7,221 nt of DNA from Gemmatimonadota bacterium. Lineage in GTDB: Bacteria > 4572-55 > J002. The position numbers and the translations under genes are program-made. This document shows positions 1 to 5,390 of this stretch, piece by piece. The number at the start of each line of letters is the position of its first letter. The stretch's first letter is position 1. The stretch lies in contig RFFQ01000004.1 in the NCBI GenBank assembly GCA_003697105.1, forward strand, positions 1 to 7,221, read 5' to 3'. The notes beneath the pieces are model-generated. The model searched no databases and had not been told where the DNA came from. It saw only the letters and a program-made list of their open reading frames with translations.

Positions 1-10
1 AATTCTAACG

Positions 11-502
11 TCATTGCGGCCGTACCATTCGGACGGGAATAAAATAGCGGATACCTATGCCGGCATTCAGTTGCAATGTGGTGCGCGGCGCGAGGTCGAA
101 GATCGGGGCAAATTCCGCAAAAAGGTCAATTTTCGGGTGGTCAAACAGGTATTGAATACCCACCGGGAAGCGGATCCCCAACTGCCCATCGCCTTCTGTT
201 TTAAGACGCAAACCGGCGCCATAGTAGGCATAGAGCGGTTCATTTTTGACTTGCAACAAGCCGGGATCATAATAGAGGTAATCCACATGAAGGTGTAAGG
301 CGGATTTTCCACTGAATGACCACGCCGCCCCGGCATCGAGTGCGGTTTGGGCACTTGCCCAGGTATGAAAACTCATGCCGGTTGGTTCTCCCAGCATAAA
401 GCCGGCACTAAAACCGGTTTCTTGTCCGCTCACAGGGGATACCGTCAGGAATCCAATCCATCCGATGACCCACAGCCATGATAACGTTGATTTACAGTTC
501 AT
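11..502 (-). CDS. Small outer-membrane beta-barrel protein, unnamed family
   Basis: Predicted 163-residue exported protein. Residues 1-26 form a Sec signal peptide (short basic start, hydrophobic stretch rich in W, I, L and V, likely cut after SVSG near residue 26). The mature part is made of alternating polar/aromatic stretches with glycines at turns ([12 protein letters not shown] at 34-45, [10 protein letters not shown] at 91-100, [13 protein letters not shown] at 108-120, [10 protein letters not shown] at 145-154), the usual look of an 8-strand or similar barrel; it resembles the small barrels of the DUF3996/BAPKO_0422 kind, but I assign this from general pattern only. The last strand is followed by nine residues instead of ending in the classical C-terminal aromatic. 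The ATG lies inside the end of the phosphofructokinase gene (11-nt overlap), with only a weak Shine-Dalgarno (TTTAGG), so translation is probably coupled to the upstream gene. Function unknown; a structural or porin-like envelope role is an inference. Confidence 0.75.
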   Translation of the reverse strand: MNCKSTLSWLWVIGWIGFLTVSPVSGQETGFSAGFMLGEPTGMSFHTWASAQTALDAGAAWSFSGKSALHLHVDYLYYDPGLLQVKNEPLYAYYGAGLRLKTEGDGQLGIRFPVGIQYLFDHPKIDLFAEFAPIFDLAPRTTLQLNAGIGIRYFIPVRMVRPQ

Positions 503-1652
503 CGCCTAAACAAATTCCGAGTCGTTGGGCAGTTTTTACCCATGAATGATCCAAAGGTACCAGTTTTTTGCGTCCGGCGACCTCTTCCAATGGGACGGGA
601 ACGCATTCATTGTTTTTGATCGCAACCATCACCCCATACTGTTCCCGGGAAATCAGTTCGGAACAGACGGTGCCCAACCGGGTGGCAAGCAACCGGTCGG
701 CGGCGGAGGGGGTCCCTCCCCGTTGTAAATGCCCCAAGGAAGTCACCCGGGCTTCCAATCGTGTGATCTCCTGAAGTTGGCGTGCCAGACGCACACACAC
801 TTCTTCTTTTACTTCCGGTAAATAGACTTTTGGTGGCGGGGATTTCTCCTCTGGGGGGGTTGGAGTTTCCGTTGGCGGGTTTTCCGCCGCTTCCAATTTG
901 CGTTTGCGTTTGCGTTCTTTTTCGAGAGCCAACTGGGCGGCTTCTTCTTTGGTCAGTGCCCCTTCGGCAACGGCAATAATGCTAAATCGTTTTCCGCGCC
1001 GGCTTCGTTCCAGCAGTGCTTCGGTTACGACATCAATATCATAGGGAATCTCTGGAATTAAAATGACATCTGCCCCGCCAGCCATCCCGGCACCCAGCGT
1101 GAGCCATCCCGCATTATGCCCCATTATTTCGACAATAATAATCCGGTGATGACTTTCGGCGGTGCTATGGAGCCGGTCAATGGCTTCAGTAGCGATAGAC
1201 ATCGCGGTATCAAACCCGAACGTAATATCTGTATTCCACACATCGTTATCAATCGTTTTGGGGAGGGTGATGATATTCAATCCTTTTTTGTGGAGGCGAA
1301 ACGCATTTTTCTGGGTTCCGCCACCCCCCAAACAGACCAGTACATCCAGATGCTGTTTGTGATAGTTTTCGACCGCCACGTCGGTCATATCCATTAATTT
1401 TCTGCCGACCGGCATTTTGTGGGGTTTGTCCCGGCTGGTGCCTAATAATGTCCCTCCGAGGGTCAAAATTCCAGAGAGTGTACCCCGTTCCAGACGGATA
1501 AACCGGTTTTCTACCAAACCCCGAAAGCCATCTTTAAAACCGATAACTTCCCGATTATACGTTTTGATGGATGATTTACCAACCGCTCGAATCGCGGCAT
1601 TAAGCCCGGGACAGTCCCCACCGGAGGTCAAGATACCGATACATTTATTCAT
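492..1652 (-). CDS. pfkA: 6-phosphofructokinase (PfkA family, PKTIDND type)
   Basis: Phosphorylates fructose 6-phosphate to fructose 1,6-bisphosphate in glycolysis; cytoplasmic. Recognisable motifs in order: [10 protein letters not shown] (11-20), GTSRDKP (71-77), [10 protein letters not shown] (108-117), PKTIDND with the catalytic Asp (131-137), ESHHR (166-170), EIMGHNAGW (175-183), [10 protein letters not shown] (192-201) and GHLQRGG (307-313), whose His and Arg bind the sugar phosphate. The glycine at the position of E. coli Gly104 argues for ATP, while the Lys in PKTIDND is typical of pyrophosphate enzymes and of atypical ATP enzymes such as those of trypanosomatids, so the phosphoryl donor is uncertain. 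The Mg-ATP-contacting Asp103 of E. coli is Gly here. Residues about 233-281 are a charged, proline-rich insert not found in the compact bacterial enzyme; this explains the 386-residue length (usual about 320-370). The start is supported by AGGGAG at 1660-1665, 7 nt upstream. Confidence 0.93.
   Translation of the reverse strand: MNKCIGILTSGGDCPGLNAAIRAVGKSSIKTYNREVIGFKDGFRGLVENRFIRLERGTLSGILTLGGTLLGTSRDKPHKMPVGRKLMDMTDVAVENYHKQHLDVLVCLGGGGTQKNAFRLHKKGLNIITLPKTIDNDVWNTDITFGFDTAMSIATEAIDRLHSTAESHHRIIIVEIMGHNAGWLTLGAGMAGGADVILIPEIPYDIDVVTEALLERSRRGKRFSIIAVAEGALTKEEAAQLALEKERKRKRKLEAAENPPTETPTPPEEKSPPPKVYLPEVKEEVCVRLARQLQEITRLEARVTSLGHLQRGGTPSAADRLLATRLGTVCSELISREQYGVMVAIKNNECVPVPLEEVAGRKKLVPLDHSWVKTAQRLGICLGDEL
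897..914 (+). repeat. Three tandem copies of TTTGCG inside pfkA
   Basis: The hexamer TTTGCG repeats three times without change. Read on the coding (minus) strand it gives alternating Lys/Arg codons (KRKRKRK at residues 246-252), the basic part of the phosphofructokinase insert. It looks like a slippage-derived expansion and could vary in copy number. Confidence 0.85.
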
Positions 1653-1659
1653 CTGGCTA

Positions 1660-1710
1660 CTCCCTGTGTTAAGCGTAATAACATCCTAACGGATTCCAAA
1701 TGTCTGCCAA
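1660..1710 (-). promoter_or_regulatory. Probable promoter and ribosome binding site of pfkA
   Basis: Read on the minus strand, TTGGCA (1705-1710) is followed after 16 nt by TAGGAT (1683-1688), matching the sigma-70 boxes at 5 of 6 and 4 of 6 positions. Transcription would start near 1676, giving a leader of about 24 nt that contains AGGGAG (1660-1665) 7 nt before the ATG. The spacing of all elements is coherent, but the promoter is a pattern match only. Confidence 0.45.
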
Positions 1711-1839
1711 AGCTGTTGCGGGTCGATTGAAACTCGTTTCTTAGCCGTTTGCCACCTAACGCCGGCTCTATCAAGCGGTGCCAACCGAAGCCGTTCCGCG
1801 CATAATGACAATTCTCTTTCAGGGGTGTGAAAACCGGCA

Positions 1840-1909
1840 TCCGAAAACGTACGAAGTCTACACCAGCGAACGAATGATGTCAACCATTTTGTTCACACTC
1901 GTTTTCGGA
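1840..1909. repeat. 10-bp perfect inverted repeat, 50-nt spacing
   Basis: TCCGAAAACG at 1840-1849 is the exact reverse complement of CGTTTTCGGA at 1900-1909. The right arm ends one base before the TTGACA box at 1911. A second pair, GTGTGAA (1825-1831) and TTCACAC (1892-1898), lies alongside but is not nested with the first, so the two cannot form one simple hairpin. It could be a spaced operator; it could also be chance. Confidence 0.4.
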
Positions 1910-1910
1910 C

Positions 1911-1985
1911 TTGACAAATCGATTCAAATCACGTTGTTTGCAATTGTAACTTGTTTTTTTCATGTTAACCAGAGGAGATCGACTC
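1911..1985 (+). promoter_or_regulatory. Possible promoter and ribosome binding site of the SHOCT-like gene
   Basis: A perfect -35 box TTGACA occupies 1911-1916. No good TATAAT-like box lies 16-18 nt further on (1934-1939 is TTGTTT); the GTTGTTTG at 1933-1940 partly resembles the TAnnTTTG box known from Bacteroidetes. The ribosome site AGAGGAG (1971-1977) is strong, 8 nt before the ATG at 1986, and is what fixes that start over the upstream TTG/ATG candidates near 1962. Confidence 0.4.
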
Positions 1986-2300
1986 ATGGCAGAATCCTAT
2001 TCCGAAGCGCATCTGAAAATTTTGCAGATGATCGAAGATGGAAAAATCAGTGCTGAAGAGGGTGTAAAATTGTTGGAGGCTCTGAAACCTCCGGAAAGTT
2101 CCGGCAGAGGCGGTGGCAAACAGCGACGAGAGGTCGCCTTCGATTTTGATTTTCCGTTTGATACCGGTTTCTGGGAAAAAATCGGCAAGAAAATCGAGAA
2201 AGAAGTCTCCCGGGCGGAAAAACAGTTTAAGGAGAAAATGCGCGAGTTTGAGGAACGCTACCGCGATGAATATCGCGATAAAGCAGATGACGACGCCTAA
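1986..2300 (+). CDS. Small SHOCT/YvlB-N-like protein with charged helical tail
   Basis: A 104-residue soluble protein with no signal peptide or membrane segment. Residues about 5-34 (SEAHLKILQMIEDGKISAEE, then GVKLLEALK) match the short helical repeat seen at the N terminus of YvlB/LiaX-type and SHOCT-like bacterial proteins: 'I/L..M...GKIS.EEG..LL.AL'. A Gly/Arg-rich linker (38-48) leads to an acidic-aromatic patch FDFDFPFD (53-59 region) and then a long, highly charged helix (62-100) rich in K, E and R with spaced F, W and I, likely a coiled coil or amphipathic helix. In known families this N-terminal module is often found in proteins that act on envelope stress or anti-sigma systems, but no partner is visible here and I would not assign a role. 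The ATG is chosen over an upstream in-frame start because AGAGGAG sits 8 nt in front. It is a single-gene unit ending in a hairpin terminator 6 nt after its stop. Confidence 0.82.
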   Translation: MAESYSEAHLKILQMIEDGKISAEEGVKLLEALKPPESSGRGGGKQRREVAFDFDFPFDTGFWEKIGKKIEKEVSRAEKQFKEKMREFEERYRDEYRDKADDDA

Positions 2301-2305
2301 CATCG

Positions 2306-2362
2306 AAAAGACCTCCCCACCGAACTTCATTTTACAAGGTAGCCGGTGGGGAGGTCTTTTTT
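2306..2362 (+). terminator. Strong intrinsic terminator between convergent genes
   Basis: A perfect 17-bp stem pairs 2306-2322 with 2344-2360 (core GACCTCCCCACCG against CGGTGGGGAGGTC) around a 21-nt loop, with a T run continuing to 2362. It lies 5 nt after the plus-strand stop at 2300 and about 20 nt before the minus-strand gene end at 2382. The flanking A run at 2306-2309 gives a short U tract on the other strand, so it probably works in both directions, better on plus. Confidence 0.9.
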
Positions 2363-2381
2363 AGATGGGAAGGGTCTGCTG

Positions 2382-3008
2382 TTAACTCGCTAAATCATCT
2401 TCCAGAGAGCGTTCACCCATGACGAGCATCAACCGGCGGGATAACCGGCTGGGGTTTTGATCCTGCTCGTAATCTTCGATAATTTGGTTCAACTGGAGCA
2501 ACCGCTCCTGCTCTTTCTGTTTCACGCGGCGGCGCACCTGCCACAGTACAAAGGCGAGTCCGGTGGCGTCACCCCCAATATCCACCAGCGCATTATCGAC
2601 ACCCCCCAACAGCGGGATAAAATTGGGCAGAAAATCAATGGGTAGGGCATCATAAATGGCGGAAACACCGGTAATCAGCGCATAGATAAACAGCACCCGG
2701 AACCAAAAGTACGAGAAGAAATGAGTCACTATCGCTAAAGTGCCACATCCTAACGTGAGCCAAAAAAATCGGGCAACGTGTTGCTGTTTAATGGCGTGTG
2801 CCAGTTGATCCGGTGAGGTTGAGCCGAAGAGAAAATCCTGTGCTTTTTGCCAAAGCCCTTTATTTTCAATCTTCTGGAGTGCTTGGTCGTAGTACGTTGA
2901 GGCAGGTATCGCGGCTTCAACCACCATCCAAATAAAAAACACCACTGTCAGGAAGATAAAGAGATTCCGAACCGGGTGTTTGAGGGCGTAATCTAAGTAC
3001 AGATTCAT
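2382..3008 (-). CDS. Multi-pass membrane protein with DUF1232-like core
   Basis: A 208-residue membrane protein. Hydrophobic segments lie at about 15-34, 80-96, 100-118 and 143-158. Between the third and fourth is YDALPIDFLPNFIPLLGGVDNALVDIGG (119-146, given in part: PIDFLPNFIPLLGGVDN), which closely follows the DUF1232/YkvA signature 'sPiDliPDfiPvlGylDDl', with the second and last Asp changed to Asn. The C-terminal 50 residues are charged and helical (RRRVKQKEQERLLQLNQIIE at 159-178) and probably cytoplasmic. Function of DUF1232 proteins is not established. The ATG overlaps the stop of the upstream NlpC/P60 gene as ATGA, and AAGGTGA (3013-3019) lies 4 nt before it, so the two are cotranslated. 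The gene ends near the bidirectional terminator. The DUF1232 relation is from motif recall; membrane character is clear. Confidence 0.78.
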   Translation of the reverse strand: MNLYLDYALKHPVRNLFIFLTVVFFIWMVVEAAIPASTYYDQALQKIENKGLWQKAQDFLFGSTSPDQLAHAIKQQHVARFFWLTLGCGTLAIVTHFFSYFWFRVLFIYALITGVSAIYDALPIDFLPNFIPLLGGVDNALVDIGGDATGLAFVLWQVRRRVKQKEQERLLQLNQIIEDYEQDQNPSRLSRRLMLVMGERSLEDDLAS

Positions 3009-3886
3009 GGAGTCACCTTGATAATCCGGCGTAAAGCTTCAAATTGGTATGATTTGAGCACGGTTTCCAGCGGTTCGGTTACGACGTTTTTGCGGTTGAG
3101 AGAGGCGTGCATCACCTCATCTTCACTGAAAAAAAGTGCGACGTGATGGTATTCCCCCATTAAAAAGAGGAGGTCGCCCGCTTGGGCATGTTCCAATGGA
3201 ACGGACACCCCACAGCGCCGCTGATCCCATGAATTTTTAGGCAAGATAATCTCCCACGCTTCCCGAAAGGCACGTTGTACAAATCCCGAACAATCGATTC
3301 CAGCAAAAGAGGCACCGCCCCACAGGTATTTTACGCCTAAAAATTGAGATGCGGCTTGTTTCAACTTACAGATTTGGTCCCTCTTGACCGGAACGAGTCG
3401 ATCCGGTTTTGCTCGAATCACTGCCTCCCACACCGGATGGAAATCATCACCCAACACACGGTTGACCGGTGTTGATTTGATCCAACCCAATGTTCGATCC
3501 AGAAGTTGCACCAGCAACCAACCTTCCGCTTCCGCTAAAATACGGATCGGGTCTGTGGGATAGACAATTTGGGTGTTCAAATCCCGTTTGGAGCGGCTTG
3601 GTGGGAAATAGCGAAACACCGGTAGCGCCGGTACTGTGGAGAATCCCCAACCGATTTCCGTCCGGTCTGCCGGGTTCGCCGCCACCCGCAGTTGGTCCTC
3701 AACCGGTAATGTGATTTTGGATTCAAGTGCCTGAAATAACTGCCTTTTTTGGCTTTCCAGTAAAACCGTCCCCCTCAATTGAAGTCGATCCGGGTGCAGA
3801 AAGGGAGTCACCTCGAAAATCGTGTAGCCGTAAGTGGTGATAATATCTGTCCGGAGCTGGTTAATCATCGCTTGAATTGTTTCCAT
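3005..3886 (-). CDS. NlpC/P60 cysteine peptidase with SH3-like domain, no signal peptide
   Basis: Predicted gamma-D-glutamyl-diaminoacid endopeptidase-type enzyme acting on peptidoglycan peptides. Numbering from the ATG at 3886 (293 residues): residues about 10-70 are a small alpha/beta region with 'LQLRGTVLLESQKRQLFQAL' that looks BON-like (weak); about 85-140 resemble a bacterial SH3 domain (PIRILAEAEGWLLVQLLDRTLGWI); the catalytic domain spans about 170-290, with YLWGG (187-191), IDCSGF containing the nucleophile Cys199, YHHVALFF with His248, and MHASL with His260. All three catalytic positions are kept. There is no signal peptide or lipobox, so a cytoplasmic role in recycling muropeptides, as for YkfC, fits better than wall cleavage. 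Start choice is open: a GTG at 3919 adds 11 residues and has AAGGA 13 nt upstream; the ATG at 3886 has no ribosome site but lies 6 nt after a good -10 box. It is followed by the DUF1232-like gene with an ATGA overlap. Confidence 0.88.
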   Translation of the reverse strand: METIQAMINQLRTDIITTYGYTIFEVTPFLHPDRLQLRGTVLLESQKRQLFQALESKITLPVEDQLRVAANPADRTEIGWGFSTVPALPVFRYFPPSRSKRDLNTQIVYPTDPIRILAEAEGWLLVQLLDRTLGWIKSTPVNRVLGDDFHPVWEAVIRAKPDRLVPVKRDQICKLKQAASQFLGVKYLWGGASFAGIDCSGFVQRAFREAWEIILPKNSWDQRRCGVSVPLEHAQAGDLLFLMGEYHHVALFFSEDEVMHASLNRKNVVTEPLETVLKSYQFEALRRIIKVTP

Positions 3887-3892
3887 AAAGCT

Positions 3893-3921
3893 AATATAAT
3901 CAGAATTTAGGCAATTCACAA
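3893..3921 (-). promoter_or_regulatory. Predicted promoter of the NlpC/P60 gene
   Basis: On the minus strand TTGTGA (3916-3921) and TATATT (3893-3898) are separated by exactly 17 nt, matching the sigma-70 boxes at 4 of 6 and 5 of 6 positions. The expected transcription start falls on or next to the ATG at 3886, which would make the mRNA leaderless. It also covers the alternative GTG start at 3919. Pattern match only. Confidence 0.45.
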
Positions 3922-3935
3922 GTGCTACAATTTCC

Positions 3936-3964
3936 TTGACATTTAGTAGGCTTTTGCCTATGGT
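3936..3964 (+). promoter_or_regulatory. Predicted promoter of the ferredoxin-reductase operon
   Basis: A perfect TTGACA (3936-3941) is followed after 17 nt by TATGGT (3959-3964; 4 of 6, with the key T-A-T...T bases kept). Transcription would start near 3971, 43 nt before the TTG start at 4014. Being a promoter, this stretch is unlikely to be coding, although the reading frame of the ferredoxin stays open back to 3936. Confidence 0.6.
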
Positions 3965-3998
3965 TGTGGCTTACAATTTGTTAGTTGGTCGCTTGTAT

Positions 3999-4003
3999 GG
4001 AGG
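3999..4003 (+). promoter_or_regulatory. Ribosome binding site deciding the ferredoxin start
   Basis: GGAGG (3999-4003) followed by AAA lies 10 nt before the TTG at 4014. The other candidate starts (TTG 3936, ATG 3960) lack a comparable site and overlap the promoter. Confidence 0.65.
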
Positions 4004-4013
4004 AAACGTTCGG

Positions 4014-4211
4014 TTGCGTTACGAGAATAAAATTATTAAGGTCGATGAAAATCTATGCGATATTTGCGGGGTGTGTGTCAGTGTTTGTCCGGTGGATTGT
4101 ATTGATATGCCGGAGCGGGCGTTGATCGTCCATAATGACACCTGCATCCAATGTAATAAATGTATTGATATTTGTCCGGTGAGAGCATTGCGCTATGACG
4201 AAAAAATATGA
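4014..4211 (+). CDS. Small 2x[4Fe-4S] ferredoxin
   Basis: A 65-residue electron carrier binding two [4Fe-4S] clusters. Two cysteine motifs are complete: [12 protein letters not shown] (Cys15, 18, 21, 25) and [12 protein letters not shown] (Cys44, 47, 50, 54), with an extra Cys29 after the first. The two-fold repeat and the length are those of clostridial-type ferredoxins. The frame stays open upstream to 3936, but those residues (hydrophobic, no family match) would overlap the promoter; a TTG at 4014 with GGAGG 10 nt in front gives a normal ferredoxin N terminus ([12 protein letters not shown]). Its end overlaps the reductase gene by 17 nt, so the two are translationally linked and the ferredoxin is the likely electron donor for that enzyme; in methanogenic archaea a ferredoxin encoded next to geranylgeranyl reductase serves this purpose. 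The start codon is the only doubtful point. Confidence 0.9.
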   Translation: MRYENKIIKVDENLCDICGVCVSVCPVDCIDMPERALIVHNDTCIQCNKCIDICPVRALRYDEKI

Positions 4212-5379
4212 TGTGATTGTGGTGGGTGCCGGTCCCGGCGGTAGCATTGCGGCCTATGAAGCGGCAAAAGAGGGCTTGAAAACCCTGTTGATCGAAAAAG
4301 ATCGGGAGATTGGCATTCCGGTACGGTGTACGGAGGGTACCGGTCATGCGGGTATCGCCGAATTTTTAGAACCAAACCCCAAATGGATCGCCGCCGTGGT
4401 TGATGGGGCACGTTTTTTTGCCCCGGATGGGACCACCGTGGATGTCACCACGATGGGCGGGGGCTATATTCTGGAACGTCGTATTTTTGATCGTGAGCTT
4501 GCCAACCGTGCCGCTAAAGCCGGGGCCGAAATCCGGGTACGTACCGAAGTAACCGGCTTGGTGTTTGATGCCGCCGGACGAGTCTGCGGGGTTAAAACGT
4601 ACTTCATGAACCATCAAGAAGATATTCACGCCAACATCGTCATTGCGGCAGATGGGGTGGAATCTCGTGTGGGGCGCTGGGCGGGCTTGAAGACGGTCTC
4701 CAGTATGCACAATATGGAAAGTAACTGCCAGTATCACATGGCAAATGTTACCACCGAAAACAATTACTGTGAGTTTCATTTTGGCGAGGAGGTGGCACCG
4801 GGGGGTTATGCTTGGGTCTTCCCCAAAATGGATGGCACGGCAAATGTTGGTCTGGGGATTTCCGGTGATTATGCCCGCAAACGTCCGGCAATTGAGTACT
4901 TAAATGCGTTTATCCGGCGGCGCTGTCCCAACGCCCAACCCCTGGGATTCACCATTGGCGGTGTACCGGTTTCGACGACACTTAAAGCCATTTCGACCGA
5001 TCATGTGATGCTGGTGGGGGATGCGGCTCGCACGGTCAACCCGATGACGGGTGCCGGGATTGTCAATGCGATGAAAAGCGGGCGTGAAGCTGGTCAGGTC
5101 GCTGTTGAAGCGCACCAACGCGGTGATTTTTCGGCAAAAATCCTGAAACGATATGACAAACGCTGGGAAAATCTGATCGGAAAAGTCCATAAACGATACT
5201 ATCGCATCCGCGAGGTAGTAGATCAGTTTGATGATGACCAGTTGAACCGGATTGCCCACTTGTTGCAGGATGCCGATCCGGAAAAATTGACCTTGTTTGA
5301 AGTCTTTAAGACCGCACTATTGAAGCATCCGAAAGTTTTACTAGACTTGCGGTATTTGCTTTCCATTGGCTATATTTAA
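4195..5379 (+). CDS. Geranylgeranyl reductase family FAD-dependent oxidoreductase
   Basis: A 394-residue flavoprotein of the geranylgeranyl/digeranylgeranylglycerophospholipid reductase family, which saturates double bonds of isoprenoid chains. Seen in sequence: the FAD-binding Rossmann motif [12 protein letters not shown] (9-20) with the acidic Glu34 ending the second strand; PVRCTEGTG (42-50), corresponding to the conserved cysteine-containing loop near the flavin; ERRIFDREL (94-102); [12 protein letters not shown] (151-162); GGYAWVFPK (203-211), the substrate-side YxWxFP signature of this family; and [15 protein letters not shown] (275-289), the second FAD motif. The C-terminal part (310-394) is helical and basic. 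No membrane segment is evident; members are usually peripheral membrane enzymes. The substrate may be menaquinone side chain, polyprenyl phosphate, or archaeal-type lipid. Electrons probably come from the overlapping upstream ferredoxin. The ATG at 4195 has GGTGAG about 11 nt upstream, inside the ferredoxin gene. A lipoprotein adaptor gene follows after 11 nt. Confidence 0.92.
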   Translation: MTKKYDVIVVGAGPGGSIAAYEAAKEGLKTLLIEKDREIGIPVRCTEGTGHAGIAEFLEPNPKWIAAVVDGARFFAPDGTTVDVTTMGGGYILERRIFDRELANRAAKAGAEIRVRTEVTGLVFDAAGRVCGVKTYFMNHQEDIHANIVIAADGVESRVGRWAGLKTVSSMHNMESNCQYHMANVTTENNYCEFHFGEEVAPGGYAWVFPKMDGTANVGLGISGDYARKRPAIEYLNAFIRRRCPNAQPLGFTIGGVPVSTTLKAISTDHVMLVGDAARTVNPMTGAGIVNAMKSGREAGQVAVEAHQRGDFSAKILKRYDKRWENLIGKVHKRYYRIREVVDQFDDDQLNRIAHLLQDADPEKLTLFEVFKTALLKHPKVLLDLRYLLSIGYI

Positions 5380-5381
5380 TC

Positions 5382-5388
5382 GAGGTGA
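5382..5388 (+). promoter_or_regulatory. Ribosome binding site deciding the adaptor start
   Basis: GAGGTGA matches the anti-Shine-Dalgarno sequence well; the GAGG core ends 5 nt before the ATG at 5391. The GTG at 5385 lies within it and so is a poor start choice. Confidence 0.7.
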
Positions 5389-5390
5389 AG

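Larger units (their letters stand above)
1653..1985. other. Divergent intergenic region (333 nt)
   Basis: This stretch separates pfkA (minus) from the SHOCT-like gene (plus). It holds the putative pfkA promoter at its left end and a perfect TTGACA with a Shine-Dalgarno at its right end. Short open frames on both strands across 1649-2056 show no family resemblance and no good ribosome site, so I do not call them. I see no tRNA or riboswitch-like structure. A 10-bp inverted repeat (1840-1849 and 1900-1909) lies in its right half. Confidence 0.7.

Noticed and set aside
1649-1883. Two short minus-strand open frames upstream of pfkA
   Set aside because: They cover the predicted pfkA promoter, have no ribosome site and arginine-rich shadow-like composition.
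1778-2056. A 92-codon open frame on plus across the intergenic region
   Set aside because: No Shine-Dalgarno, no family resemblance, low-complexity hydrophobic middle, and it overlaps the well-supported SHOCT-like gene in another frame.
1965-2330. A 121-codon minus-strand frame with an apparent membrane segment
   Set aside because: It is antisense to the SHOCT-like gene and starts within the terminator hairpin; the hydrophobic run mirrors Lys/Glu codons on the other strand.
3936-4013. N-terminal extension of the ferredoxin starting at TTG 3936 or ATG 3960
   Set aside because: It would place a promoter inside the gene and lacks a ribosome site; the TTG at 4014 has GGAGG 10 nt upstream and gives a normal ferredoxin length.
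4366-4779. A 137-codon antisense frame inside the reductase gene
   Set aside because: It is fully inside a strongly supported enzyme gene and its translation resembles no family.
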